Notes under the pieces: generated by a model | Told to the model about the DNA's origin: nothing | The model's database searches: none | What the model saw: the letters and a program-made list of their open reading frames with translations, nothing else | Translations under genes and position numbers: made by a program | In this document: positions 1-6,143 of the stretch, in pieces | Layout of the letters: every line of letters starts with the position of its first letter | Position numbering within the stretch: the first letter of the stretch is position 1 | Assembly: GCA_949289715.1 (NCBI GenBank) | Contig: CASEPJ010000181.1 | Location: forward strand, 1-7,718 | Reading direction: 5' to 3' | Source: an uncultured Clostridia bacterium | GTDB lineage: Bacteria; Bacillota; Clostridia; Christensenellales; CASEPJ01 | Length of the DNA: 7,718 bases

Positions 1-702
1 AGAATCGCTTAAAATTCCGAGTTTTGTTCTCTCGTCAATAACTTTTTCCACTTCTTCCGGCAGAGAAAGATTTTCTACATAAACCTGCGATATTTTAAGT
101 CACATTTCTTCTAGTTTCGGAGCAATGGCTTTTTCTAAATTCTCAGAAAATTCATTGAGATTGGCTGCAAGCTCCACTGCGGAAATTTTGGATTCCGCTA
201 TCAAATCGGAAATATTGGTTACTATTATACTTTTTAATTGCTGATTTATGTCACTAACTTTAAACGAAGCGTTTGTGCCGAAAAGTTCGTTCAAAAATTT
301 TACCGGATCATCCACTTTAAAAGAATATGTCCCGTAGCCTCTTAAACGTATTGTACCAAACTCTTTATCTTTCATTAACACCGGATTGGTCGTACCCCAT
401 TTTTGAGCAGTAAATTGTTTTGTATTTACAAAATAAACCTCTGTTTTGAAAGGCGAACGAAAACCGTAAGGCAAAGAAAGTAATTCCGTGATAATCGGAA
501 GATTATCGGTAGAAAGAGTATACATTCCGGGAGCAAAAACATCGGCAATTTTGCCTTTATTAACAAATATAGCCACCTGCGAAGCTCTGACCGTAAGTTT
601 AGAGCCCATTCTTATACCCTTTTCCATTCCCGGCATACGATAAACCATAGTATCGTTGCTGTCATCAGTCCACTCAATAATATCCTTTAACCAACGTGCC
701 AT
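1..702 (-). pseudogene. SPFH-domain (YdjI / 'virion core protein'-like) gene interrupted by an in-frame TGA; 3' end outside the window
   Basis: The first 200 codons encode an SPFH/YdjI-like protein. It opens with MARWLKDIIEWTDDSNDTMV, followed by GSKLTVRASQVAIFVNKGKI (about 33-52), a VYFVNTKQFTAQKWGT block (about 89-104) and RLRGYGTYSFKVDDP (about 119-133), all typical of this family of membrane-associated SPFH scaffolds. The frame is stopped by TGA at 100-102, but 33 further in-frame codons reach the window edge and read LKISQVYVENLSLPEEVEK, then VIDERTKLGILSDS, which is the conserved end of the SPFH domain. Relatives as I recall them have Gly at the TGA position, so GGA to TGA would be a one-base change. 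The start at 702 is set by GGGAGG eight bases upstream. The gene stands alone behind a 232-base intergenic region. It may be a recent pseudogene, a sequencing or assembly error, or a readthrough case (the stop is followed by C). The family assignment is firm; the status of the gene is uncertain. Confidence 0.8.
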
Positions 703-804
703 CTCATAAACCTCCCTGACATTTTACTTTTTAAAAACAACAGTTATATTGTTTAATTTAATTATAATTAACAAATGATTCGTTTTAATATTATTTTTTA
801 AATA

Positions 805-833
805 ATCATACCATAATTAAAAATAAAAAACAA
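805..833 (-). promoter_or_regulatory. Candidate extended -10 promoter for the SPFH gene
   Basis: Read on the minus strand, TTGTTT (828-833) is separated by exactly 17 bases from TATGAT (805-810), which is preceded by TGG and so forms an extended -10 element. The -10 matches the consensus at 5 of 6 positions and the -35 at 3 of 6. Transcription would start near 798, giving a leader of roughly 95 bases before the ATG at 702. The whole 703-934 interval is extremely AT-rich, so chance matches are expected. A second TATAAT (761-766) has a weaker upstream partner. I saw no GC-rich hairpin with a T-tract after the transporter gene in this interval, so the upstream operon may read through. Confidence 0.45.
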
Positions 834-934
834 TATTTTAAAAGTATAAAACAGAAAAATTCGACTATCTGTGCAAATTTGCGACTTTTATATACTTATT
901 TTTAATTATTGAATTTATAATTACCGATTGTATT

Positions 935-1879
935 TTAAATTAACAATATAAGTAATGGTATGGTTATAACGCAAAGTATAGTTGTAATAAGTGTAATTTT
1001 AGTTGCCTGCTTATCATCCGCTCCGAACAAATTGCAAAACGATACACAAGATGTGGAAGTCGGCATAGCCATTGCAATAACCAAAGCGAATCTGATGTTT
1101 TCATTTATTAAACCTTTAAACGGAAGTAACAGTAATATTGTAATTAACGGGACAAGCACAAGTTTAAATACAGTAACAGCATAAGTGGTTTTACCCGAAA
1201 ATACTTCTTTGAAACTCATAGTACCAAGTCTCATACCGGTAACTATCATAGATACCGGAGCAGTCATTGAAGCCAATGCGTCTATAACATAATATAAAGA
1301 CGCAACCGCATCGTTAGTAGAAGACGCAATATTTGTTCCGCAAACAAATAATATTAGTCCTATAATAAATGCTACGGAATTTGGATTTAAAAAAGCCTTT
1401 TTTACCGAAACATACTTTTTATCTCCAGTTAAAAGATATATACCTATTGTCCATAACAAAATATTGAACACCGCTATAAAAACAGCAGCACACATTAATA
1501 TGTCGTTATTGCCGGGAAAAAGCGTTTCTAATATCGGTAAACCTATAAATCCACAATTGGAAAAAACAGCCGCATGCCTTAAGACTCCTGCATTTTCCGT
1601 TTTTTTAGTAAAAACAAGACATGCTATTGCCAAACAAAACAATAACATGACAAAAGACAATAAAAACATAATCCCTAAATCAATTAAAATTTCGGGCTTA
1701 TACTCTCCTAGGTAGGCTTTTAAAGTAAGAAGCGGTGAGCAAACATACATTAAAAGAGTTGCCACCGTCTTTATATTTTCACTTCCCAAAAATTTTATTT
1801 TTATCAACAAAAACCCGGGAAGCATCATTAAAACGAATACTCCTACCTTCAATAAAACAAAGGTATATTCCAGTTGCAT
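935..1879 (-). CDS. AEC-family (auxin efflux carrier-like) transporter
   Basis: This is a 314-residue integral membrane protein of the AEC (membrane transport protein, auxin efflux carrier) family, which exports or exchanges small organic anions such as malate or amino-acid-like compounds. The substrate cannot be read from the sequence. It has about ten hydrophobic segments in two halves. Family landmarks are SNCGFIGLP (107-115), NPNSVAFIIG (165-174), TAPVSMIVTGMRLG (206-219) and AMPTSTSC (271-278), followed by a hydrophobic end. Length is normal for the family. The frame is open up to 1936, but the ATG at 1879 is preferred because it has a GAGG ribosome binding site and the next residues start the first membrane helix; an upstream start would place the N terminus inside the exonuclease gene. 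It is the last gene of the cdaA operon, seven bases after the exonuclease stop, and ends with TAA. Confidence 0.9.
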   Translation of the reverse strand: MQLEYTFVLLKVGVFVLMMLPGFLLIKIKFLGSENIKTVATLLMYVCSPLLTLKAYLGEYKPEILIDLGIMFLLSFVMLLFCLAIACLVFTKKTENAGVLRHAAVFSNCGFIGLPILETLFPGNNDILMCAAVFIAVFNILLWTIGIYLLTGDKKYVSVKKAFLNPNSVAFIIGLILFVCGTNIASSTNDAVASLYYVIDALASMTAPVSMIVTGMRLGTMSFKEVFSGKTTYAVTVFKLVLVPLITILLLLPFKGLINENIRFALVIAMAMPTSTSCVSFCNLFGADDKQATKITLITTILCVITIPLLILLI

Positions 1880-1883
1880 ATTT

Positions 1884-1888
1884 ACCTC
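1884..1888 (-). promoter_or_regulatory. Ribosome binding site that fixes the transporter start
   Basis: On the minus strand GAGGT lies four bases before the ATG at 1879. The bases of its GAG also contain part of the exonuclease stop codon (TGA at 1887-1889), so termination of the upstream gene delivers ribosomes to this site. This supports a 314-residue transporter and not the longer 333-codon open frame. Confidence 0.75.
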
Positions 1889-2519
1889 AATTATTTGAAT
1901 CGCTGTAATATATTCCGCCTCTAATACACCTTGCAAGAAGTGCGTTCAAATATTCGTCTCCCTTATTGACTGCCGCTTCTAATGCCATATAAACTGCTGT
2001 CGTATCATAGCGGGCATCATGCGCTCCCATACAATCATTAAAGAGTTCTTTGGTTTTTAATAAAATATCCTTATCGCTAATGGAAAAATAGTCTGTTAAT
2101 TCACTTAATTTAGGAAATTTAAACCTTGTATTAACTCTCCCTGTAGGGAGTTTTAATACATTAGTGAAATAACGCATTGAACAAAATTTTTCCCTAATTT
2201 TTAAGGTAAATTTTTCTCTTTCCAATTCTCTGGTCAAAAAATTTATATCAAACATGACATTATGCCCTATTAAAAGATCGGCGGAAATAAAATCGTTATA
2301 TATCTCTTCTGCATCGTCTGCAAATAATCTTCCTTTTGAAAGAGAATATAAACTCTCTACCGTAAGATGATTTACGGCGGTAGCGCTTTCTTCCATATAA
2401 GATACGGCAAAATAGAAATTTTTACTTCTTCTCGCCTGTTCGTCTATCATTATATACGAAATCTGACATATTTGGCCTGGGAAAAGTCCGGTCGTTTCGG
2501 TATCAAAAATTAAAATCAT
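1887..2519 (-). CDS. DEDDh-type 3'-5' exonuclease domain protein (DnaQ/RNase T superfamily)
   Basis: This 210-residue soluble protein is a stand-alone 3'-5' exonuclease of the DnaQ/ribonuclease T-like superfamily, using two metal ions to remove nucleotides from DNA or RNA 3' ends. All catalytic positions are visible: FDTETTGL (Asp6, Glu8; motif ExoI), IGHNVMFD (Asp91; motif ExoII) and HDARYDTTA (His167, Asp172; motif ExoIII), which makes it the DEDDh class. No polymerase, helicase or other domain is attached, so it may be a proofreading subunit-like protein, an RNase, or an oligonucleotide-degrading enzyme; the sequence alone does not decide. Its ATG overlaps the aspartokinase stop in ATGA (2516-2519), with only a distant AGGG and a nearer GAG as ribosome binding site, suggesting translational coupling. 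The stop TGA at 1887-1889 lies within the ribosome binding site of the transporter gene. Confidence 0.9.
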   Translation of the reverse strand: MILIFDTETTGLFPGQICQISYIMIDEQARRSKNFYFAVSYMEESATAVNHLTVESLYSLSKGRLFADDAEEIYNDFISADLLIGHNVMFDINFLTRELEREKFTLKIREKFCSMRYFTNVLKLPTGRVNTRFKFPKLSELTDYFSISDKDILLKTKELFNDCMGAHDARYDTTAVYMALEAAVNKGDEYLNALLARCIRGGIYYSDSNN

Positions 2520-3832
2520 TCACTCAGTAACCCTGCATAAATTGCTTTAATGGATTTTTCGTAATCTTTTTCTTCCACGCCAACAATTATATTCATTTCG
2601 CTTGAGCCTTGGTCAATCATTCGTATGTTTACGTCTGCATCGTACAATGTTTTGAATATTTTACTTGCCGTACCTATTTTTCTTGCCATTCCGTGTCCAA
2701 CCGTTGCTATAAGAGCAATATCGGGAGTAATTTCCACATGATCTGGTTTAACAGCTGCTTCTATTTCTTTAACTATTTCGTCCAATTTACCCTTCAATTC
2801 GTTATTGTCTATAACAAGCGACAAAGTATCTATGCCTGTGGGCATATGTTCGAAAGACACTTTGTATTTTTCCAAAACGGAAAGTATTTTACTTGCAAAG
2901 CCCAATTCTCCGTTCATCATACTTTTTTCAAGAGTTATAATAGTAAAACCTTTTCTGCCAGCAACACCGGTAATAATTTTGTTTGTATCGGTTCTTTTTT
3001 CAAAAGGCACTATCATGGTTCCTTTGTTTTCGGGTTCGAAAGTATTTTTGACGTTAATAGGAATACGGGCAATTCTTACGGGGAAAATCGATTCGGGATG
3101 TAGAACAGTAGCCCCCATATATGCAAGCTCTCTCAATTCTCTGTAAGACAGTTCGTCAATAATTGTGGGATTTTTTACAATGCGAGGATCGGCTGTCATA
3201 AAACCGTTTACGTCCGTCCAGTTTTCGTAAACGGAAGCATTAACGGCACGAGCGATTATTGCACCTGTAATATCGGATCCGCCCCTTGAAAATGTTTTGA
3301 TTTTACCGTTTGCATAGCTACCGTAAAAACCGGGTATTACGGCATTTTTGACCTTTGAAAGACGTTTTCTACAAAGTTGATAGGTAACGTCTTCGTTGAG
3401 TGTTCCGTTATCGTTGAATTTTATGATTTCGGCAGCGTCCACAAATTCGAAACCGAGATATTTCGCAAATATCATGGCATTGAGAAATTCTCCTCTAGAA
3501 GCGGCATAATCCTTGTCCGCCGTCTTTTCGATAGTCGTTTTTATTTCTTCCAACACGGGGAAAATATCCTCTTTAATACCCAAACCGTTTACAATTTCAG
3601 TATATCTTTCGGTTATTTTATAAAAATTGGCACATTCTCCGTTTTCGGCAGCCTCCGCTGCCAAAGCATATAACATATCGGTTATTTTTTCGTCCGCCGA
3701 ATATCTTTTACCCGGAGCGGATACTACAACGTATTTACGAGACTCTTGTGATTTAATTATTTCGGCGACCTTCTCTATAACTCTTGAATCGGCACATGAA
3801 GTTCCGCCGAATTTACAAACTTTAATTTCCAT
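2516..3832 (-). CDS. Aspartate kinase (monofunctional, YclM/ThrD-like)
   Basis: Aspartate kinase phosphorylates L-aspartate with ATP to 4-phospho-L-aspartate, the first step towards lysine/diaminopimelate, threonine and methionine. The 438-residue protein begins with the nucleotide-binding KFGGTS (7-12), has VVVSAPGKRYSADEKITDML (35-54), the FSRGGSDITG block (181-190) and TDVNGFMTADPR (206-217), then a regulatory half with two ACT domains (about 289-360 and 371-438), the second including DQGSSEMNIIVGVEE (407-421). Length and organisation match the 440-450-residue class resembling B. subtilis YclM; which end product inhibits it cannot be read here, so no symbol is given. The ATG at 3832 has AGGAG eight bases upstream. 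The gene lies 11 bases after the DUF1015 stop and overlaps the exonuclease start by four bases. No homoserine dehydrogenase domain is fused. Confidence 0.95.
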   Translation of the reverse strand: MEIKVCKFGGTSCADSRVIEKVAEIIKSQESRKYVVVSAPGKRYSADEKITDMLYALAAEAAENGECANFYKITERYTEIVNGLGIKEDIFPVLEEIKTTIEKTADKDYAASRGEFLNAMIFAKYLGFEFVDAAEIIKFNDNGTLNEDVTYQLCRKRLSKVKNAVIPGFYGSYANGKIKTFSRGGSDITGAIIARAVNASVYENWTDVNGFMTADPRIVKNPTIIDELSYRELRELAYMGATVLHPESIFPVRIARIPINVKNTFEPENKGTMIVPFEKRTDTNKIITGVAGRKGFTIITLEKSMMNGELGFASKILSVLEKYKVSFEHMPTGIDTLSLVIDNNELKGKLDEIVKEIEAAVKPDHVEITPDIALIATVGHGMARKIGTASKIFKTLYDADVNIRMIDQGSSEMNIIVGVEEKDYEKSIKAIYAGLLSE

Positions 3833-3843
3833 TTATGTAACTC

Positions 3844-5052
3844 CTAAAAAATTTTTCTTGCTTCCGTATAATATCTTTTTTCGTTGGCTTCTCCCATAGA
3901 AAAGGTTTTTTTGGGTAATATTTTATTTTTTTCGATATATTCAAAAAAGCCATCTTTTTTCATACAGGGCATAATTATTCCCAACGCATTGTTTTTTTCA
4001 GTAATTTCAATAAGTTCTTTTTCACCGTGTATATAATCTATTTTTGCATCTTTATATAAATTTTTATAACCGTCCAGAATTTTTTGAACGGTTTTATATA
4101 TTTTTGGTACGGACATATCGAAATTCAAAGTTTTTTTTCTTTTTTCATATATAAAATCTACTTGATATTTTCCGTTTAAAGAAGAATGTTTTTCCGCCTC
4201 TTTATATAAAATATCGTTATCAGCATTATAAACTATTCTATGTATAGGCTCGAAAATCAGCCCGTCGTCATATAAATTTACCAATTCTATCAAAGCATAT
4301 CTAGCAGGATGATTTAAAACATTTTCTTCTTTTGAAGCATTTTTTATATTTTCCCACATTGTCTTTGCAGTTGCAAGACTGTGATTGCCGTCACCCACCG
4401 CAAATATAAAAGATGTATTATATTTGTCCTTGTTTTTATTCAATATTTCATTTACAAAATTCAACGATTTTAAATAATAACCTCTCAAATGCCCACCGTT
4501 CATATTAAGTTCGAAATCATATAATTTTTCATAATTATTTCTGTTTTCGTAAAGCGGCTTAAAAATTTCGTTTTTTTCATCATTGGCCAAAAGCAGAATA
4601 TGCGGTAACTCCAAAGGAGCATTTTCTCGAATTTTCAATCTAGGAGGAATTCTTTCTATAACGGTACCTTCGGTTGCTCTTATTAGAGGATTTGAATCGA
4701 TTTTAAAATCGTAATCTTCAAGATCTATACACGCTACTATACCTACTCTTTTCTTCCCCGAAGGGAATGTCCTTTCGGTTAAAACGGCTCCGTCAAATTC
4801 TTTGAATATACCCGATTTTAGATAAATATTCATATTGTCGTTTATTCTTTTTATATCGGCAAAGTTGTCTTTGGAAAGATACGCTTCGGGTAAAATTAAA
4901 TTTAAAGTCGAAACTTCGTCTCCCACATATTCTTTTAACTTTTCCCAGTAAGTTTTATCTCCCGTATATTGATCGCAAGCCACAACCGACCACTTTGTGT
5001 AATCTTTTATATCCGGTAACAATATTTTTGCAGTCTTTAAATATTCTCTCAT
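3844..5052 (-). CDS. DUF1015 family protein
   Basis: This 402-residue protein has no membrane segments and belongs to the DUF1015 family, whose biochemical function is not established. Landmarks are WSVVACDQYT (21-30), RATEGTVIERIPPR (125-138), the glycine- and histidine-rich FAVGDGNHSLATAK (217-230), HPARYALIELVNLYDDGL (248-265) followed by EPIHRIV (268-274), and an end reading LPKKTFSMGEANEKRYYTE. The DGNH block and nearby arginines look like an active or ligand site, which is inference. Length is normal. The ATG at 5052 begins one base after the stop of the 43-residue CdaR-like gene, and its ribosome binding site GGAG lies inside that gene's last codons, so the two are closely coupled. The stop TAG overlaps the AGGAG of the aspartokinase gene. 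DUF1015 genes are often found near amino acid biosynthesis genes, which fits the aspartokinase neighbour. Confidence 0.9.
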   Translation of the reverse strand: MREYLKTAKILLPDIKDYTKWSVVACDQYTGDKTYWEKLKEYVGDEVSTLNLILPEAYLSKDNFADIKRINDNMNIYLKSGIFKEFDGAVLTERTFPSGKKRVGIVACIDLEDYDFKIDSNPLIRATEGTVIERIPPRLKIRENAPLELPHILLLANDEKNEIFKPLYENRNNYEKLYDFELNMNGGHLRGYYLKSLNFVNEILNKNKDKYNTSFIFAVGDGNHSLATAKTMWENIKNASKEENVLNHPARYALIELVNLYDDGLIFEPIHRIVYNADNDILYKEAEKHSSLNGKYQVDFIYEKRKKTLNFDMSVPKIYKTVQKILDGYKNLYKDAKIDYIHGEKELIEITEKNNALGIIMPCMKKDGFFEYIEKNKILPKKTFSMGEANEKRYYTEARKIF

Positions 5053-5053
5053 C

Positions 5054-5185
5054 TTATACTCCGTAAATTCCTTTCGCTACTATCCATATAACAAATGCAG
5101 TTGCCAATGCGATGCATTTCAACCCCCAATTTTTGGTTAAACACGTTTTAAGGGTTTCTAATAATTCCAAGAAAAATTCTTTCAT
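5054..5185 (-). CDS. 43-residue CdaR/YbbR membrane-anchor-like microprotein
   Basis: This 43-residue open frame begins with an amphipathic stretch, MKEFFLELLETLKTCLT, then KNWGLKCIALATAFVIWIVA (18-37) and ends with KGIYGV and TAA. The pattern asparagine-tryptophan-two residues-lysine followed by one hydrophobic helix ending near tryptophan is the N-terminal anchor of YbbR/CdaR proteins, the usual partner encoded straight after cdaA. CdaR normally continues into several extracellular YbbR domains; here nothing follows, and the DUF1015 start codon comes one base after the stop. The membrane orientation is predicted N-inside from the lysines at 13, 18 and 23. A real gene is supported by a strong GGAGGG seven bases upstream, ATGA overlap with cdaA, and the downstream ribosome binding site lying in its 3' end. 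A clean reduction of CdaR is favoured over a nonsense mutation because no YbbR remnant follows. An unrelated single-helix protein is the alternative. Confidence 0.78.
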   Translation of the reverse strand: MKEFFLELLETLKTCLTKNWGLKCIALATAFVIWIVAKGIYGV

Positions 5186-6009
5186 TTCTTTGCCCTCCAA
5201 AACCATTTTTGCGTCATAAATTTGTTTTCTTTTAATCCGAACGCTTCCAAAAGGAAAGTTCTTAACATTTCACTGTCCACATATCTTTTAACTCGGCCTG
5301 CATTTGCAAAAGAAATAATACCCGTTTCTTCGGAAACGATTATACACTTTGCCTTTCCTTCTTCGGTAATGCCTACCCCTGCCCTGTGTCTAGTTCCGAA
5401 ATCTTTAGGTAGATTAGGATCCTGCGAAAGAGGCAGCAAACACGCTGCGGCAATCAATTTATTGCCCATAATAATTACCGCTCCGTCATGCAAAGGAGAT
5501 TTATTTACAAAAATCGTTTCAATCAATTCGCTTGAAACGTCCGCATTGACAGCGGTACCGCTTTCGACTATATGGGTGGGAAAATTGTCGGAAGCTAAAA
5601 CAATCAAAGCGCCTACATTTTTCTTTGCCAAATTCTGCGTTGCTCTAACGATATTTTCAACAGCCTGTTTCAATTCATCATCTGAAGCAGCAATAGCTCT
5701 GTTTATTCTTGCCCTTTTGATTCGAGTGAAAGTTCTTCTCAAATCGTTTGAATAAATTGCCACTATAAGAACAGGCATAAAATATATCATATAAGTGCAA
5801 AAAGCATGGGCTAGGCTGGACTGAGGTGTTGCCGCAATAATAATTACCGCAACAGCAAGGAAAAAAGCAATATAACCCGCAACAAATCCTATATTGTTAT
5901 ATCTGAAGAATTTTATCACGAAGTAAACGAAAACCGTTATTAATATTATATCTAAAACATCCACGCCTGAAAAATTCTCGAATGCTTTTGCGATATTTTC
6001 AAAAAACAT
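5182..6009 (-). CDS. cdaA: Diadenylate cyclase CdaA (DacA), membrane-bound c-di-AMP synthase
   Basis: CdaA condenses two ATP into cyclic di-AMP, the second messenger that controls potassium and osmolyte transport and cell wall homeostasis in Firmicutes. The 275-residue protein has three N-terminal membrane helices (about 17-34, 40-60 and 67-86), a basic linker (about 89-104) and a cytoplasmic DAC domain. The catalytic DGA motif is in SPLHDGAVII (171-180) and the RHR motif in GTRHRAGVGITEE (205-217); both are intact, so the enzyme should be active. Length equals that of classic CdaA proteins (about 273 residues). The ATG at 6009 has a perfect AGGAGG five bases upstream and follows an AT-rich promoter region, so it is probably the first gene of its operon. 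Its stop TGA overlaps the start of the CdaR-anchor-like gene. The usual downstream glmM is not present in this operon. Confidence 0.96.
   Translation of the reverse strand: MFFENIAKAFENFSGVDVLDIILITVFVYFVIKFFRYNNIGFVAGYIAFFLAVAVIIIAATPQSSLAHAFCTYMIYFMPVLIVAIYSNDLRRTFTRIKRARINRAIAASDDELKQAVENIVRATQNLAKKNVGALIVLASDNFPTHIVESGTAVNADVSSELIETIFVNKSPLHDGAVIIMGNKLIAAACLLPLSQDPNLPKDFGTRHRAGVGITEEGKAKCIIVSEETGIISFANAGRVKRYVDSEMLRTFLLEAFGLKENKFMTQKWFWRAKK
5193..5198 (-). promoter_or_regulatory. Strong ribosome binding site for the CdaR-anchor-like microprotein
   Basis: On the minus strand GGAGGG sits seven bases before the ATG at 5185, inside the last codons of cdaA. It is among the best Shine-Dalgarno sequences in the window and is the main direct evidence that the 43-codon frame is translated as its own product. 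Confidence 0.8.
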
Positions 6010-6075
6010 ATAAACCTCCTTTAATAATCTGCACTAAATAATATTATAATTAGTAAATTACTGGTAAAATTTAGA

Positions 6076-6097
6076 AATAAGTTACTTATTACTTATT
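6076..6097. repeat. 15-base palindrome with an extra half-site, upstream of cdaA
   Basis: On the plus strand AATAAGT-T-ACTTATT (6076-6090) is a perfect inverted repeat with 7-base arms around one base, and the arm ACTTATT is repeated directly at 6091-6097. On the minus strand it lies directly after the candidate -10 element of cdaA, around the expected transcription start, where an operator would be placed. Because it is made mostly of A and T in an AT-rich spacer, chance or a weak mRNA structure is also possible. Confidence 0.4.
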
Positions 6098-6126
6098 ATT
6101 ATACTAAAAACCGACAGGAATATAAA
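6098..6126 (-). promoter_or_regulatory. Candidate promoter of the cdaA operon
   Basis: On the minus strand TTTATA (6121-6126; 4 of 6 matches to TTGACA) is followed after 17 bases by a perfect TATAAT (6098-6103). Transcription would start near 6091, giving a leader of about 80 bases before cdaA. A second perfect TATAAT (6043-6048) has no convincing -35. The position between the peptidase stop and the first cdaA codon fits a promoter, but AT-rich sequence makes such matches common. Confidence 0.4.
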
Positions 6127-6143
6127 GCAATATTAACAAATAA

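Noticed and set aside
1..702. TGA read as glycine throughout the genome (as in Gracilibacteria/SR1)
   Set aside because: Exonuclease, aspartokinase and cdaA all end at TGA in natural positions overlapping the next gene's signals, and readthrough of cdaA hits TAG seven codons later with no homologous extension.
873..882. GCAAATTTGC palindrome downstream of the transporter gene as a terminator
   Set aside because: It has no loop, the flanks do not pair, and no T-tract follows directly on the minus strand, so it does not look like an intrinsic terminator.
960..1184. Plus-strand open frame of 74 codons, and other plus-strand frames at 1464-1715, 2609-3146, 3377-3899, 5222-5755 and 7510-7707
   Set aside because: Each lies opposite a well-supported minus-strand gene with clear family motifs, none shows a recognisable protein family, and I see no convincing ribosome binding sites for them.
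1880..1936. Longer start for the AEC transporter (19 extra codons)
   Set aside because: The extension lies within the exonuclease coding sequence, while the ATG at 1879 has its own GAGG and begins directly before the first membrane helix.
6105..6121. Short CC...GG element followed by T residues after the peptidase gene as a terminator
   Set aside because: On the minus strand only about two base pairs can form before the T run, too weak for an intrinsic terminator.
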